From the NCBI RefSeq assembly GCF_000730605.1, contig NZ_BBIS01000030.1, forward strand, positions 62,001 to 126,000: 64,000 nucleotides of DNA, read 5' to 3'. The notes beneath the pieces are model-generated. The model made no database searches. It was not told where the DNA came from and was given only the letters and a program-made list of their open reading frames with translations. This document shows, in pieces, positions 16,819-25,645 of the stretch; within the stretch, counting starts at the first letter, position 1, and every line of letters starts with the position of its first letter. The DNA is from Pseudomonas monteilii NBRC 103158 = DSM 14164 (GTDB taxonomy: Bacteria; Pseudomonadota; Gammaproteobacteria; Pseudomonadales; Pseudomonadaceae). The translations under genes were made by a program, and so were the position numbers.

Positions 16819-18156
16819 TCAGAACCCGCCCGACAACGGCCACTCCACCGCCAGGCGTATCTGGTCACCATCCAGCTCGGCCTGCGCCGTGTTCCCCCGG
16901 TGCACGTTATGTCGCAGCGAGAACGTGGTGCCCTTGGCCTTGCCACTCTGCACCACATACCGCGCCTCCAGGTCGCGTTCCCAATGTTTGCCACCCTTGC
17001 CATACCCCAGGTACGCATACCCGCCAGTCGGGTCGACATGCGTGCCGTCGATATCGAACCCGCGCACGTACAGCGCCGTCAGGTTCAGCCCTGGCACCCC
17101 ATAGGCCCCCAAGTTCAGGTCATAGCGTGCCTGCCATGACTTTTCGTTCGGTGCGTTGAAGTCCGACATCTGTACCGCGTTGGCAATGAAGATCGCACCC
17201 CGCGTGACGTAGTCGAAGGGCGTATTTCCGTCCACTTGCTGCCAGCCCAGGCTGAACCCGTGCGGCCCTTGGTTGTAACGCGAGACCAGGCTCCAGGTGG
17301 TGTTGTCGATACGCCCGGACAGCGCCTTGCCGGTGTCGGTGGTGCGGTACAGGTTGAGGTCCAGGCTGACGCTGCGGCGGTTATCCAGCACATGGCTGAG
17401 GGTGCTGCCCAGGTAATGCTGGTTCCAGCTGTCCTCGTAGCGCGAGGTGGAGAGGCTGCCGCTGAAGCTGGCGCCCGGGTTCCAGACCACGCCGGCCAGG
17501 TCGAAGCTGTTGCCCTGTTTGCTATTGGAGTAGTTCACCACAAAGCCCTGATCGTGGCTTGTGGCATTGCGGTCGGTGCTCTCGTTGAAGTGCCCGGCCA
17601 CCAGCTTGAGCGTGTCGAAGTCGTTGCTGGTAAGGAAGAAACCGGTGGCGGTCTCGGGTAACAGGCGGCTGTCGGAAGAGCTGAACACCGGGGTCTTGAC
17701 CCGCTGCTCACCGTAGGCCAACACGGTATTGGCCATGCGCACTTTCAATGCCGCGCCTGCGCGGCTGTACTCGTTCTTTGGGTGCCCGTCGTTATCGACC
17801 CCCAGCAAGCGCGCTTTGCCCGCACGCCCACCGCCACTGTCGAGTTGTACGCCCAGGTAGGCGTGGGCATCGACGCCGACACCCACCAGGCCTTGTGTAA
17901 AGCCAGACTGGAAGGTGCCCATCAAACCGTAGGCCCATTCTTCAGCCTTGCCACTGCGTTCGCTGCGTGGTTTGTAGGCATTGCGCGCGGAACTGTTGCG
18001 CCCGCCATGCGTGTAGTCGCGCTGGTCGAACACGCTGCGGTTGAGGATGCTCCAGCTGCCATCCTCCACAAAACCGTTGCTTTGCGGCTGTGCAGAGTCG
18101 GCCTGGGCGAACGGCGCCAGCCCCAGCAGTGGCAGCGCCAACAACAACCGGCTCAT
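16819..18156 (-). CDS. OprD-family outer-membrane porin
   Basis: A 445-residue substrate-specific porin of the OprD superfamily with a signal peptide ending PFAQA. Family features are the early DGSWSILNRSVFDQRDY, GEWAYG-like EEWAYGLMGTFQSGFTQG, LGVQLDSGGG and the final strand ending in phenylalanine (VEWPLSGGF). Such porins pass small anionic or cationic nutrients. It overlaps the pseudoazurin gene by 4 bases (ATGA) and so is the last gene in a chain that begins at a cobalamin riboswitch. That context suggests it serves the same uptake or redox task, an unusual partner for an OprD porin. Confidence 0.9.
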   Translation of the reverse strand: MSRLLLALPLLGLAPFAQADSAQPQSNGFVEDGSWSILNRSVFDQRDYTHGGRNSSARNAYKPRSERSGKAEEWAYGLMGTFQSGFTQGLVGVGVDAHAYLGVQLDSGGGRAGKARLLGVDNDGHPKNEYSRAGAALKVRMANTVLAYGEQRVKTPVFSSSDSRLLPETATGFFLTSNDFDTLKLVAGHFNESTDRNATSHDQGFVVNYSNSKQGNSFDLAGVVWNPGASFSGSLSTSRYEDSWNQHYLGSTLSHVLDNRRSVSLDLNLYRTTDTGKALSGRIDNTTWSLVSRYNQGPHGFSLGWQQVDGNTPFDYVTRGAIFIANAVQMSDFNAPNEKSWQARYDLNLGAYGVPGLNLTALYVRGFDIDGTHVDPTGGYAYLGYGKGGKHWERDLEARYVVQSGKAKGTTFSLRHNVHRGNTAQAELDGDQIRLAVEWPLSGGF

Positions 18157-18587
18157 TGCGCGGCCTCAAGTTTCTGCAACTGGGCAGCAAAGCGGGCCTT
18201 GGCCCGGGTCGGCAAGTTGGCGGGCAGTTCGGTAGCCGATGCGTCACCTACCTGGATGACCATCACCATGCCCATCGCCAGGTGCGGAATGCACTGGATG
18301 CCGTACACGCCCGGCACGCTGAAGGTTTGTTCGAACGGCTGGTTCAGCTTGCTCTTGAAGGGCTTGGCCCCGGTGGGCAGCAGGCCTGCCACGCTGGCCG
18401 CATTGTGCCCGCTCTGGGTGGGCAGGAAGCGCACGGTGTCGCCGGGCGCGATGCGCAAGTGGTCCGGCTCGTAAACCATCGCGCCTTCGCTGCCACGGTT
18501 GAGCATTTTCACTTCGTGCACGTCGGCCAGCGCGGCCGGGGCGAGCAGGGTGCTGGCAAGCAGCAAGGCGAGAGGACGCAGCGGCAT
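18153..18587 (-). CDS. Pseudoazurin-like blue copper protein
   Basis: A 144-residue periplasmic cupredoxin with signal peptide ending APAALA. The type-1 copper ligands of pseudoazurin are all present: His61 (SGHNA), Cys99, His102 and Met107 in the motif CIPHLAMGM. The protein is an electron carrier; in other bacteria pseudoazurin feeds denitrification enzymes, but none are seen nearby. It starts 17 bases after the ABC ATPase stop and overlaps the porin gene, so it belongs to the riboswitch-led unit. A role in reducing or handling a metal complex during uptake is conceivable but unproven. Confidence 0.92.
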   Translation of the reverse strand: MPLRPLALLLASTLLAPAALADVHEVKMLNRGSEGAMVYEPDHLRIAPGDTVRFLPTQSGHNAASVAGLLPTGAKPFKSKLNQPFEQTFSVPGVYGIQCIPHLAMGMVMVIQVGDASATELPANLPTRAKARFAAQLQKLEAAQ

Positions 18588-18604
18588 CGGTAGAACTTCC
18601 TGGT

Positions 18605-19393
18605 TCAGGGGGCGCGAAAGCGTAGGATGCGCGCGCCGTCGAAGGGGTCGGTAAGGTAATGGGCGTGAACGCCGAAGGTGTTCAGCAGGCGCTCGGGGGT
18701 GAGCACTTCAAGGGGGTTGCCCAGGGCGACCAGGTGCCCTTTGTCGAGTACGGCCACGCGGTCACAGGTGAGTGCCTGGTTGAGGTCGTGCAGCGCTACC
18801 AATGTGGTGACCGGCAGGGCCTGGACCTGTTGCAGCAGGCTCAGCTGGTGCTGGATGTCCAGGTGGTTGGTCGGCTCGTCCAGCAGGAGTACTTGTGGCC
18901 GTTGCGCCAGGGCGCGGGCGATGTGCATGCGCTGGCGCTCGCCACCGGACAATGAGCCCCAAAGGCGTGTGCGCAGGTGCAGGGCATCGAGGTCAGCCAG
19001 CGCCTGCTCGACGATGGCGCGATCCACTTGCGAGAACGGTGCCAGTGCTGAGAGCCAAGGTGTACGGCCCAAGGCCACGGCATCGAACACGCGGATTGCA
19101 TCGAGGGTGTCGGCCTGTTGTTCGACCAGTGCCAGGGCCTGCGCCACACGGCGGCGGGGCAGCTGTGCCAGTGGTTCACCCAACAGTTGCACGCTGCCGC
19201 TGGCCGGCTTGCGCAGCCCGGCCAGCAACTTGAGCAGCGAAGACTTGCCCGAGCCGTTAGGGCCGACAATGCCGAGCGTTTCGCCCGCGACAACGTTCAG
19301 CTCGATACCGCTGAGCACGGTATTGCCGGCCAGTTGCAACCCCAGGCCCTGGCAACTCAGGGGCGAAATCTGTACAGCGGTCATGACGGTCAT
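18605..19393 (-). CDS. ABC transporter ATPase, iron-chelate/cobalamin type
   Basis: A 262-residue ATPase of the FecE/BtuD class. Walker A GPNGSGKSS, Q-loop EQQ region, signature LSGGERQRMHIARAL, Walker B VLLLDEPTNHLD and switch His in LVALHDLNQ are intact. It starts with an ATGA overlap on the permease stop; a second ATG nine bases in is also possible. It powers import by the adjacent permease and binding protein. The upstream AdoCbl riboswitch favours cobalamin or a related corrinoid/cobalt chelate as cargo, although the protein family also includes siderophore importers. Confidence 0.92.
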   Translation of the reverse strand: MTVMTAVQISPLSCQGLGLQLAGNTVLSGIELNVVAGETLGIVGPNGSGKSSLLKLLAGLRKPASGSVQLLGEPLAQLPRRRVAQALALVEQQADTLDAIRVFDAVALGRTPWLSALAPFSQVDRAIVEQALADLDALHLRTRLWGSLSGGERQRMHIARALAQRPQVLLLDEPTNHLDIQHQLSLLQQVQALPVTTLVALHDLNQALTCDRVAVLDKGHLVALGNPLEVLTPERLLNTFGVHAHYLTDPFDGARILRFRAP

Positions 19394-20409
19394 GAGCGCC
19401 CCCGGCGGCTGATCAGAATCAGCGCGAAGACCGGTGCCCCGATCAGTGCGGTGACCACCCCCACAGGGATCACCTGGCCCGCAATCAAGGTGCGTGAAAG
19501 CACGTCGGCGGTAATCAGGAACAGCGCGCCGCCCAGTGCGCTGGCTGGCAGCAGGCGGCTGTGCCCGGGGCCGAGCAGCAGGCGCAGGGCGTGGGGAATC
19601 ACCAGCCCAACAAAACCGATGGCACCGACGATGGACACCATGACCGCCGTCACCAGCGCCGCGCAGCTGATCAGCAGTAGCTGGGTGCGCCGCACCGGTA
19701 TGCCCAGCGAAGCAGCCGAATCGGCGCCGAAGGTAAAAGCATCCAGCGCGCGGCGGTGCAACAGGCACACCACCAGGCCGAACAGTGCCACCGGCACGGC
19801 CAGCCACACCGATGGCCAACGCACCCCGCTGAGGTTGCCCATCAGCCAGAACAGGATGCCGCGTGCCTGTTCGGCAGTGGCCGACTTGGTAATCAGAAAG
19901 GCAGTTAGCGCGTTGAACAGTTGTGAGCCGGCAATGCCGGCAAGGATGACCTGGGCGTTGTTGTTGCCGGGGCCGGCCGCGCGGGCCAGTACCAGTACAA
20001 GGGTGAATGCGGCCAGTGCGCCGATGAACGCCCCGGCGGACATGCTCAATGCCAGGCCACCCAGCCCCAGCAGGCCGACCAGCACCGCCCCGGTCGAGGC
20101 GCCGGCAGACAACCCCAGCAGATAAGGCTCGGCCAAGGGGTTGCGCAACAGCGCCTGGAGGATCACGCCACACGTCGCCAGGCCGGCACCGCAAGCAGCG
20201 GCGACCAGGGTGCGGGTAAGGCGGTAATTCCAGACGATGCCGGCGTCGATCGGGTCGACCGGGTAGCCGGCCTGCCACAGGTGGTTGGCCAGCACCTGGC
20301 CAACCACACGGGGCGACAGGTTGGTTTCGCCAATGGCGGTGCCGGCCAGCAAGGCGGCCAGCAGGGCTGCAAGGGCGACCGCGATGCAAGGTAACAGGCG
20401 AATCATCAC
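19390..20409 (-). CDS. ABC permease, FecCD/BtuC family
   Basis: A 339-residue permease with about ten membrane helices. Family landmarks are the N-terminal region followed by NYRLTRTLVAAACGAGLATCGVILQ-type segment, NPLAEPYLLGLSAGAS, and the late GAIGFVGLVIPHALRLLLGPGH coupling helix. It dimerises to form the channel for the periplasmic binding protein and ATPase. It overlaps the gene on either side by 4 bases. BtuC, FhuB and FecCD proteins cannot be split by eye; the riboswitch upstream is the best clue to cobalamin-type cargo. Confidence 0.92.
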   Translation of the reverse strand: MMIRLLPCIAVALAALLAALLAGTAIGETNLSPRVVGQVLANHLWQAGYPVDPIDAGIVWNYRLTRTLVAAACGAGLATCGVILQALLRNPLAEPYLLGLSAGASTGAVLVGLLGLGGLALSMSAGAFIGALAAFTLVLVLARAAGPGNNNAQVILAGIAGSQLFNALTAFLITKSATAEQARGILFWLMGNLSGVRWPSVWLAVPVALFGLVVCLLHRRALDAFTFGADSAASLGIPVRRTQLLLISCAALVTAVMVSIVGAIGFVGLVIPHALRLLLGPGHSRLLPASALGGALFLITADVLSRTLIAGQVIPVGVVTALIGAPVFALILISRRGRS

Positions 20410-21416
20410 TGGGCTGCTTTACCGCTGGCAAAGGCTGCAGACAACGTCTGCAGGCCGCTGAAAAGGCGGATGCCGGCCTGCATGGCATCGGCGTCGAGGA
20501 TGATGATGCGGTCATGCTTTACCGCGTCCATGTTGCGGGTAACCGGGTCGTTACGCAGGAATTCGAGCTTTTTCTGGTAGTCGTCGGCGGGGAAGCGGCG
20601 ACGGTCCATGCGCGCGATGATCAGCCAGGTGGGGTTGGCCTTGGCCAAGGTTTCCCAGCCTACGGTGGGCCATTCCTCCGTGGACTCGACCACGTTGCGC
20701 ACCCCCAGGGTGCGCAGCATGAAGTCGGCGACGCCTTGGCGGCCGGCCACGTACGGGTCGATGTCGAGGTCGGCGCTGGAGAACCAGAACAGTGCCGAGG
20801 TGGCGGACAGGTCCTTGCCCGCCAGTTGTGCCTTGGCGCTGTCCAGGCGGCCTTTGAGCTCGGCATTCAGGGCAGTGCCGCGGTCTTGCACATCGAAGAT
20901 CTCGGCCAGCTGGCTGACGCTCTTGTAGATGCTGCCTACCTGGAACGCTTGCAGGCGAGTACCGTCGGCGCCGACCAGGTTGTCCTTGCCTTCGCAGTCC
21001 GAAGGCAGCAGGTAGGTGGGTATCTTCAGTTCGTCGAACTGTTCGCGGGTGCCGACAACACCCTGTGCGCCGACCATCCATTCGAACTGTACCGCGACCA
21101 GTTGCGGGCGCTTGCCCACTACGGCCTCGAAGCTCGGGTCGTTGTCAGCCAGGCGCGGCACCTTGTCGTTCTGCGCTTTGTATTCGGGCAGTACGTTGTT
21201 GAACCACAATGAGGTGCCAGCCAGTTTGTCACCCAGGCCCAGTGCGTAGAGCATTTCAGTGCCGGCCTGGCCGATGGTGACGGCGCGTTGAGGCGCCTGA
21301 GCGAACGTCTGCGGCCTGCCGCAATTCTCGACTGTAAGCGGGTAGTGGGTGGCGGCGGCTTGGGCCAGGCCAGTGAGGCCTAGGCCGGCGAGCAGGGTGG
21401 CGAAACGGGGCAGCAT
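20406..21416 (-). CDS. Periplasmic binding protein, cobalamin/siderophore (BtuF-like) type
   Basis: A 336-residue solute-binding protein with signal peptide ending GLAQA. The two-lobe fold of the TroA/BtuF class is visible from AVTIGQAGTEMLYALGLGDKLAGTS through KRPQLVAVQFEW to the late DRIIILDADAMQAGIRLF. The start at 21416 is preferred because a signal peptide begins there and GGAGAT lies 9 bases before it. It is the first gene after the riboswitch at 21542-21711 and overlaps the permease. It delivers the ligand to the ABC permease. Ligand identity (cobalamin, cobinamide or a metallophore) is inference from the riboswitch. Confidence 0.9.
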   Translation of the reverse strand: MLPRFATLLAGLGLTGLAQAAATHYPLTVENCGRPQTFAQAPQRAVTIGQAGTEMLYALGLGDKLAGTSLWFNNVLPEYKAQNDKVPRLADNDPSFEAVVGKRPQLVAVQFEWMVGAQGVVGTREQFDELKIPTYLLPSDCEGKDNLVGADGTRLQAFQVGSIYKSVSQLAEIFDVQDRGTALNAELKGRLDSAKAQLAGKDLSATSALFWFSSADLDIDPYVAGRQGVADFMLRTLGVRNVVESTEEWPTVGWETLAKANPTWLIIARMDRRRFPADDYQKKLEFLRNDPVTRNMDAVKHDRIIILDADAMQAGIRLFSGLQTLSAAFASGKAAQ

Positions 21417-21541
21417 GCTGGGGCGATCTCCTATCGGACAGTTCGGGTGAGGAACGCACGGACAGGCATCGCCGCGCCCCGCCGTTGGCAGGGGCAAAAC
21501 GGATGGCCAATCCCGGACACCCCGCCGGTTGGTGAATGTAG

Positions 21542-21711
21542 GCCGGCAGGTCTCCTGACTGGTGCGTCATGGCCCGGCTCCAGCCTTCCCGGGCAATTAC
21601 GCCCAGTGGCATCAATGGAGCAGGCTCGGCACCTACAGTTGCGGGGGCAGTTCCGTTTGGCCCGTGTTGGCGGGCCTGGGATTCCCTATTAATTCCGTGG
21701 TGGAAACCGGC
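21542..21711 (-). promoter_or_regulatory. Cobalamin (AdoCbl) riboswitch
   Basis: Read on the minus strand, this leader has the conserved elements in order: TTAATAGGGAA, CTGCCCCCGCAACTGTA, GCCACTG, CCGGGAAGGC and CAGGAGACCTGCCGGC. A P1 stem can form between GCCGG near 21711 and CCGGC near 21542. It precedes the binding-protein gene by about 125 bases, so effector binding should shut down the ABC-pseudoazurin-porin unit, either by hiding the ribosome site or by termination. This is a well-known RNA class; only the set of genes it controls is unusual. Confidence 0.93.
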
Positions 21712-21754
21712 GGCCCGCATGGTAGACCATCGCGCTGCCGGGTGAAAACGCTTT

Positions 21755-22921
21755 TCAGAAGTACTTCAGCCAGGTGATGTCGCGGCGGCGTGCCTTCAAG
21801 CGGGCGAACTTGCGTACCGGCAGGTACAGCGACGCGGCCAGCAGGATGGCGATCAGCCACACGGCGGCGATGCCATCGAAACCAAAATAGTCGCCACGGT
21901 TGAGGCCGAACAGCGCCACGCAGGCCAGGTACAGCAGCTTCAGCACGTACAGGTGCAGCAGGTAGAAGAACATCGGCGCAGCACCAAACACCGCCAGCGC
22001 GCTGATCCAGCGGGCCTGGCCGGCGCGTTCGAAGGCGCGCAGCAACAGCAGGCCGCAGCCCAGGGTCAGGGCCAGGAACAGCAGTGACGGCGGGTATTTG
22101 GTGATGTTGAAGAAGCTCATCAGGGTTTGTGTGAAGGTTGGGTAGCCGCTCCAGGGCGCCTCGCCATAGCCATTGAACATACGCAACACGGCAAAGCCCA
22201 GCAGCGCGGCCAGCCCGGCCAGCAGCAGGCGGTGCTGACGTTCGACGGCCTCGCTGCCACGGGCGAACCACGGGCCCAGGCCGTAGCCCAGGGCGATGAC
22301 GCCGATCCACGGCAGTACCGGGTAGGACGTGCGCAGGCGCAGGGTGTCGGAAAACGCCAGCCAGCCACGGTCATGCAGGATCGCCCACGGCACATGCAAG
22401 GCCGATTCCACGCCGAAGTGCAGGCCATCGAGCAGGTTGTGGCCGGCGACGATGACTGCGCCCAGGGCGAGCAGGGCGGCGCGTGGCAGCCATACCAGCA
22501 GCGACAGGGCGATCATGCTGATGCCAATGGCCCAGATGACTTGCAGGTAAATGACGCTGGGCGGCAGCTGAAAGGTCCAGGCGAAGTTGACCAGGGTGAA
22601 CTCCAGCGCCACCAGAAACAGCCCGCGTTTGAACAGGAACGCCGACACATCGCCACGGCCCTGATGCTTTTCGCCGTACAGCCAGGCCGACAGGCCGGTC
22701 AGCAGGACGAACACCGGCGCACAGAGGTGGGCCAGCGTGCGGCTGATGAAGAGCGACGGCTCGGTGGTGTCGATGGCCATTGGGTCGCTAACCTGACGGT
22801 GCAGGAAGAAGGTTTCGCGGACGTGATCCAGGAGCATGAAAAGGATCACCAGGCCGCGCAGGGCGTCGATGCTCTGCAGGCGCTGGGTGAGCAGGGTGGG
22901 GGTGGCGCTGGCGCTTGTCAT
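21755..22921 (-). CDS. DUF1624 integral membrane protein (HGSNAT-like acyltransferase)
   Basis: A 388-residue protein with about ten membrane helices. The start QRLQSIDALRGLVILFMLLDHVRE is the DUF1624 hallmark (D-x-x-R-G and a membrane His), related to heparan-alpha-glucosaminide N-acetyltransferase and other membrane acyltransferases. The late APMFFYLLHLYVLKLLY segment is also typical. Its acceptor is unknown. It lies downstream of the TonB receptor (120 bases) on the same strand and just upstream of the next riboswitch, so it probably shares the receptor's cobalamin-controlled transcript. Confidence 0.85.
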   Translation of the reverse strand: MTSASATPTLLTQRLQSIDALRGLVILFMLLDHVRETFFLHRQVSDPMAIDTTEPSLFISRTLAHLCAPVFVLLTGLSAWLYGEKHQGRGDVSAFLFKRGLFLVALEFTLVNFAWTFQLPPSVIYLQVIWAIGISMIALSLLVWLPRAALLALGAVIVAGHNLLDGLHFGVESALHVPWAILHDRGWLAFSDTLRLRTSYPVLPWIGVIALGYGLGPWFARGSEAVERQHRLLLAGLAALLGFAVLRMFNGYGEAPWSGYPTFTQTLMSFFNITKYPPSLLFLALTLGCGLLLLRAFERAGQARWISALAVFGAAPMFFYLLHLYVLKLLYLACVALFGLNRGDYFGFDGIAAVWLIAILLAASLYLPVRKFARLKARRRDITWLKYF

Positions 22922-23001
22922 GGAGGGTCGCTGATAGGAATGAATGTCATGTGAAACGTTATCTTATAACTAATTGGTCAGCGGTTGGTAGAGGTTTTTG
23001 T

Positions 23002-23038
23002 GTTGCCTGCTCCGGCCTCTTCGCGGGCACAGGCAACT
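23002..23038. repeat. REP-like inverted repeat
   Basis: GTTGCCTG and CAGGCAAC flank a REP core containing GGCCTCTTCGCGGGC between the TonB receptor stop and the DUF1624 start. It may stabilise or attenuate the transcript between the two genes. There is no U-tract on the minus-strand downstream side. Confidence 0.55.
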
Positions 23039-23041
23039 CAA

Positions 23042-25168
23042 TCAGAAGCTGTAATCCACCGTCGCAAAATACGACCGTGGCATCCCCATCAACCACTGCT
23101 GCCCACTGAACGCCGACTGCACATACTCCCGGTCGAACAGGTTGTTCAACTGCAACCCCAGCCGCACATCCGGCAGCACCTGCCAGGCGACGTTGGCATC
23201 GACCACGGTGTACCCAGGCGCGCTCTGGGTATTGGCAGTATTGGCAAAGCGCTCATCCACATAACGCGCACCAATGCCGGCCTCCACTTGCTGCCCGAAG
23301 CCTTTGCTCAGCCACAGGTTGGCAGTACGCCGTGGCACATTGGCCGGCCGATTGCCCGCACGGTCCTGCGCTGCTCCACCGACCATTTCGTCAAAGTCAT
23401 CATACTTGGCGCGCACCAGCGACGCGTTCGCCGACACCTGCCACTGATGCGCCAGCGCCAGTTCCAGGGTCGCTTCCAGGCCATCGGACGTCTGCTGCCC
23501 GGCCTGCTGCTTCTCGTGGGTGATCGGGTCGTCCACCAGCAGCTTCTTCTTGACGATGTGGTAGGCCGCCATCGTCCATTCACCGCGACCGTCCCAGAAG
23601 CGTTGCTTCAGGCCCACCTCGGTCTGCTTCGCTTCGGTCAGCTCATAGTGCATCTGGGCCGGGCTGAGGCTGATGAGATTGTTCACCCCGTCCTCGCTGG
23701 TGGAGTACTGGCCGTACAGCGACAGGTCGTCGGTAAATGCATACACCAGGCCGGCGCGCCAGTTGCCGCCTTGCAGGCTGTGGTCGCTGCGGCTGCCATC
23801 GGTCAGGTTGTCGCGGTCGATGTGGTTCTGGTCGCGGCGCACGCCCGTGACCAACGACAACCGATCGCTCAGCTGCAGGCGGTTCTCGGCGAACAGGGCG
23901 AAGGTGTGGGTGGTGGACAAGGTTTGCGGGCGCAGGGGGGAGGCGCTATGGAACCAGCCAGACTGCGCCTGCCACGGGTCGATGTAGTCGCCGCCCACAT
24001 CGTTGTAGGGGGCATTGCTGTCGACGTTGAAACGCACCTTGTTGTACTCGGCGCCGACCACGGTCTTGCTGGCCAGGCCGAACAGGGTGTGGTCGAAGGT
24101 GAAGGTCTGGCGGTCGCCGAACTGCTCCTGGTTGTGCTTGATCTCCAGGTAGCTGCCGCGTTGCAACTGCTGGTGCTCGGCGTCCCAGCTGTAGTCTTCG
24201 GCGTTGCGCCAGTGGCGGCGGCTCTTGATGTAGTACAGCTGGTTGCTGGCGCTGAGGTGGTCGTTCAGCGTCCAGTCGGTGTTCAGCCGGGTCCATTCAT
24301 CGACGTAGTGCTGCACGTCGTTCTGCACGTTGTAGTTTTTTTTGCGCAGGCTGCTGCGGTAGTGGCCATCGATCAGTGGCGTGCCGTAGTAGTTGGCGGG
24401 TTGCGCATCGCCACGGTCGTGGGCGAGGGTGAAACTGAGGTCGTCGCTGGCATCGAAACGCAGCGCGGCGCTCAGGGCCAGGCTGCGCGAAGGGGTGCGG
24501 TCGACCCAGCCATTGCCCCCTTGCTGGTTCAGGGTCAGGCGGTAGCTCAGGCGTTCGCTGAGGCTGCCACCGCTGTCCAGGCCGAGCTGCTGGCGGTCCC
24601 ACGAACCGTAACCCAGGCGCAGGTGGTTACGCACTTCGCCGGCAAACGGCTTTTTCGGGATTACGTTGACCACCGCACCGGTGGCGCCCTCGCCATGCAG
24701 CACCGAAGCCGGGCCGCGAATCACGTCGATGCGCTCGACCATCCACGGGTCGACTGGGAAGGTCTGGGTGCCGGCACCGGTGTACAGCCGTGCGCCGTCG
24801 AACAGGGTCATCACCGAGCTGTGCCCGGCAAAGCCGCGAGCAGAAAGGCCTGTGCCGCCGTCGCCCGGGGAGCCGACGAAGGTGATGCCCGGCGAACGGG
24901 TCACGGCGTCCTGCACCGTGAGGTTGTTGCGCTGCTGGATCTGCTCGGTGCTGATGCTACTGGTGCTGGCCGGCGTCTCCAGGGCGTTGAGGCCAAGGCG
25001 CGAGCCGGCCTGGGTCGGCGTGACCAGGTCGATAGCGTGGTTGTCGAGGGTGTCGGTAATGGCCGTGGTGGGCAGGGCCAGGGGTTGTCGGTCCTGGTCA
25101 TCGGCCAGGGCTGGAAGGGCGACGGCCAGGCAGGCCGCCAGGGGGTGAAGCTTGAACATACGGGACAT
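23042..25168 (-). CDS. TonB-dependent receptor under cobalamin riboswitch
   Basis: A 708-residue outer-membrane receptor with signal peptide (hydrophobic LAACLAVALPALA), a plug domain (about 40-170, ETPASTSSISTEQIQQRNNLTVQDAV then GLSARGFAGHSS and VERIDVIRGPASVLHGEGATGAVVNV) and a large beta-barrel ending DYSF. It is of the FhuA/siderophore type and longer than BtuB (about 600 residues). The start at 25168 is favoured by GGA about 6 bases upstream; one at 25159 is possible. A cobalamin riboswitch lies about 120 bases upstream, so expression should fall when B12 is plentiful. It therefore may bring in a corrinoid or a cobalt chelate despite its siderophore-like sequence. Confidence 0.92.
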   Translation of the reverse strand: MSRMFKLHPLAACLAVALPALADDQDRQPLALPTTAITDTLDNHAIDLVTPTQAGSRLGLNALETPASTSSISTEQIQQRNNLTVQDAVTRSPGITFVGSPGDGGTGLSARGFAGHSSVMTLFDGARLYTGAGTQTFPVDPWMVERIDVIRGPASVLHGEGATGAVVNVIPKKPFAGEVRNHLRLGYGSWDRQQLGLDSGGSLSERLSYRLTLNQQGGNGWVDRTPSRSLALSAALRFDASDDLSFTLAHDRGDAQPANYYGTPLIDGHYRSSLRKKNYNVQNDVQHYVDEWTRLNTDWTLNDHLSASNQLYYIKSRRHWRNAEDYSWDAEHQQLQRGSYLEIKHNQEQFGDRQTFTFDHTLFGLASKTVVGAEYNKVRFNVDSNAPYNDVGGDYIDPWQAQSGWFHSASPLRPQTLSTTHTFALFAENRLQLSDRLSLVTGVRRDQNHIDRDNLTDGSRSDHSLQGGNWRAGLVYAFTDDLSLYGQYSTSEDGVNNLISLSPAQMHYELTEAKQTEVGLKQRFWDGRGEWTMAAYHIVKKKLLVDDPITHEKQQAGQQTSDGLEATLELALAHQWQVSANASLVRAKYDDFDEMVGGAAQDRAGNRPANVPRRTANLWLSKGFGQQVEAGIGARYVDERFANTANTQSAPGYTVVDANVAWQVLPDVRLGLQLNNLFDREYVQSAFSGQQWLMGMPRSYFATVDYSF

Positions 25169-25288
25169 GTCGTTCCACTGCTGCAGGAATGAATGGATCC
25201 CGGTGGAAAACACGCAAAGGCGCACCGTGCAGGCAGGCGCGCGCACGGATACCGGCCTGCGCCCGCCCACCGCGGGTTGCCAAGTGAA

Positions 25289-25473
25289 GCTTCAGGCCGG
25301 TCTCCGGGCTTGCGAGGGGCATGAAACCTTCACCTTCCCATGCCTGAGCACAGTGGTATGTCGAAGGGTTCGCTCGCTTACCGTTGCGGGGGCAGCGCCG
25401 GACTTGTCGTGGTCGATACGACGCACCGGCTTCCCGTTTCACCCTGCACGCGGCGGTACAGGGCACCTGAAAC
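25289..25473 (-). promoter_or_regulatory. Cobalamin (AdoCbl) riboswitch
   Basis: On the minus strand: GTTTCAGGTGCCC at the 5' side, CGGGAAGCCGGTG, GCTGCCCCCGCAACGGTAAG (B12 core), ACCACTG, ATGGGAAGGTG and GCCCGGAGACCGGCCTGAAG at the 3' side. GTTTCAGG and CCTGAAGC form the closing P1 stem. It precedes the TonB receptor. The rest of the 477-base gap (25169-25645) holds AT-rich sequence with runs of T upstream of the divergent porin-like gene, where both promoters must lie; nothing else is seen. Confidence 0.95.
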
Positions 25474-25645
25474 TGGCGCGCATCTGACCATTGAAACGCC
25501 GGGGCGTCAAATGTTGGTACGCCATGAATGCCGCGATAAATCACAAGGTTGCACGTTTTTACTGATTTTTTTTCGAACTTTTTTGGCGGCGTTTGTCTCG
25601 AACCGGACGTTAGCCTTTCGTTATCAAGTCATGGAGACTTCCCGC

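Noticed and set aside
22985..25192. 735-codon plus-strand frame
   Set aside because: Antisense shadow of the TonB receptor and part of its leader; valine/alanine/glutamine-rich with no domain.
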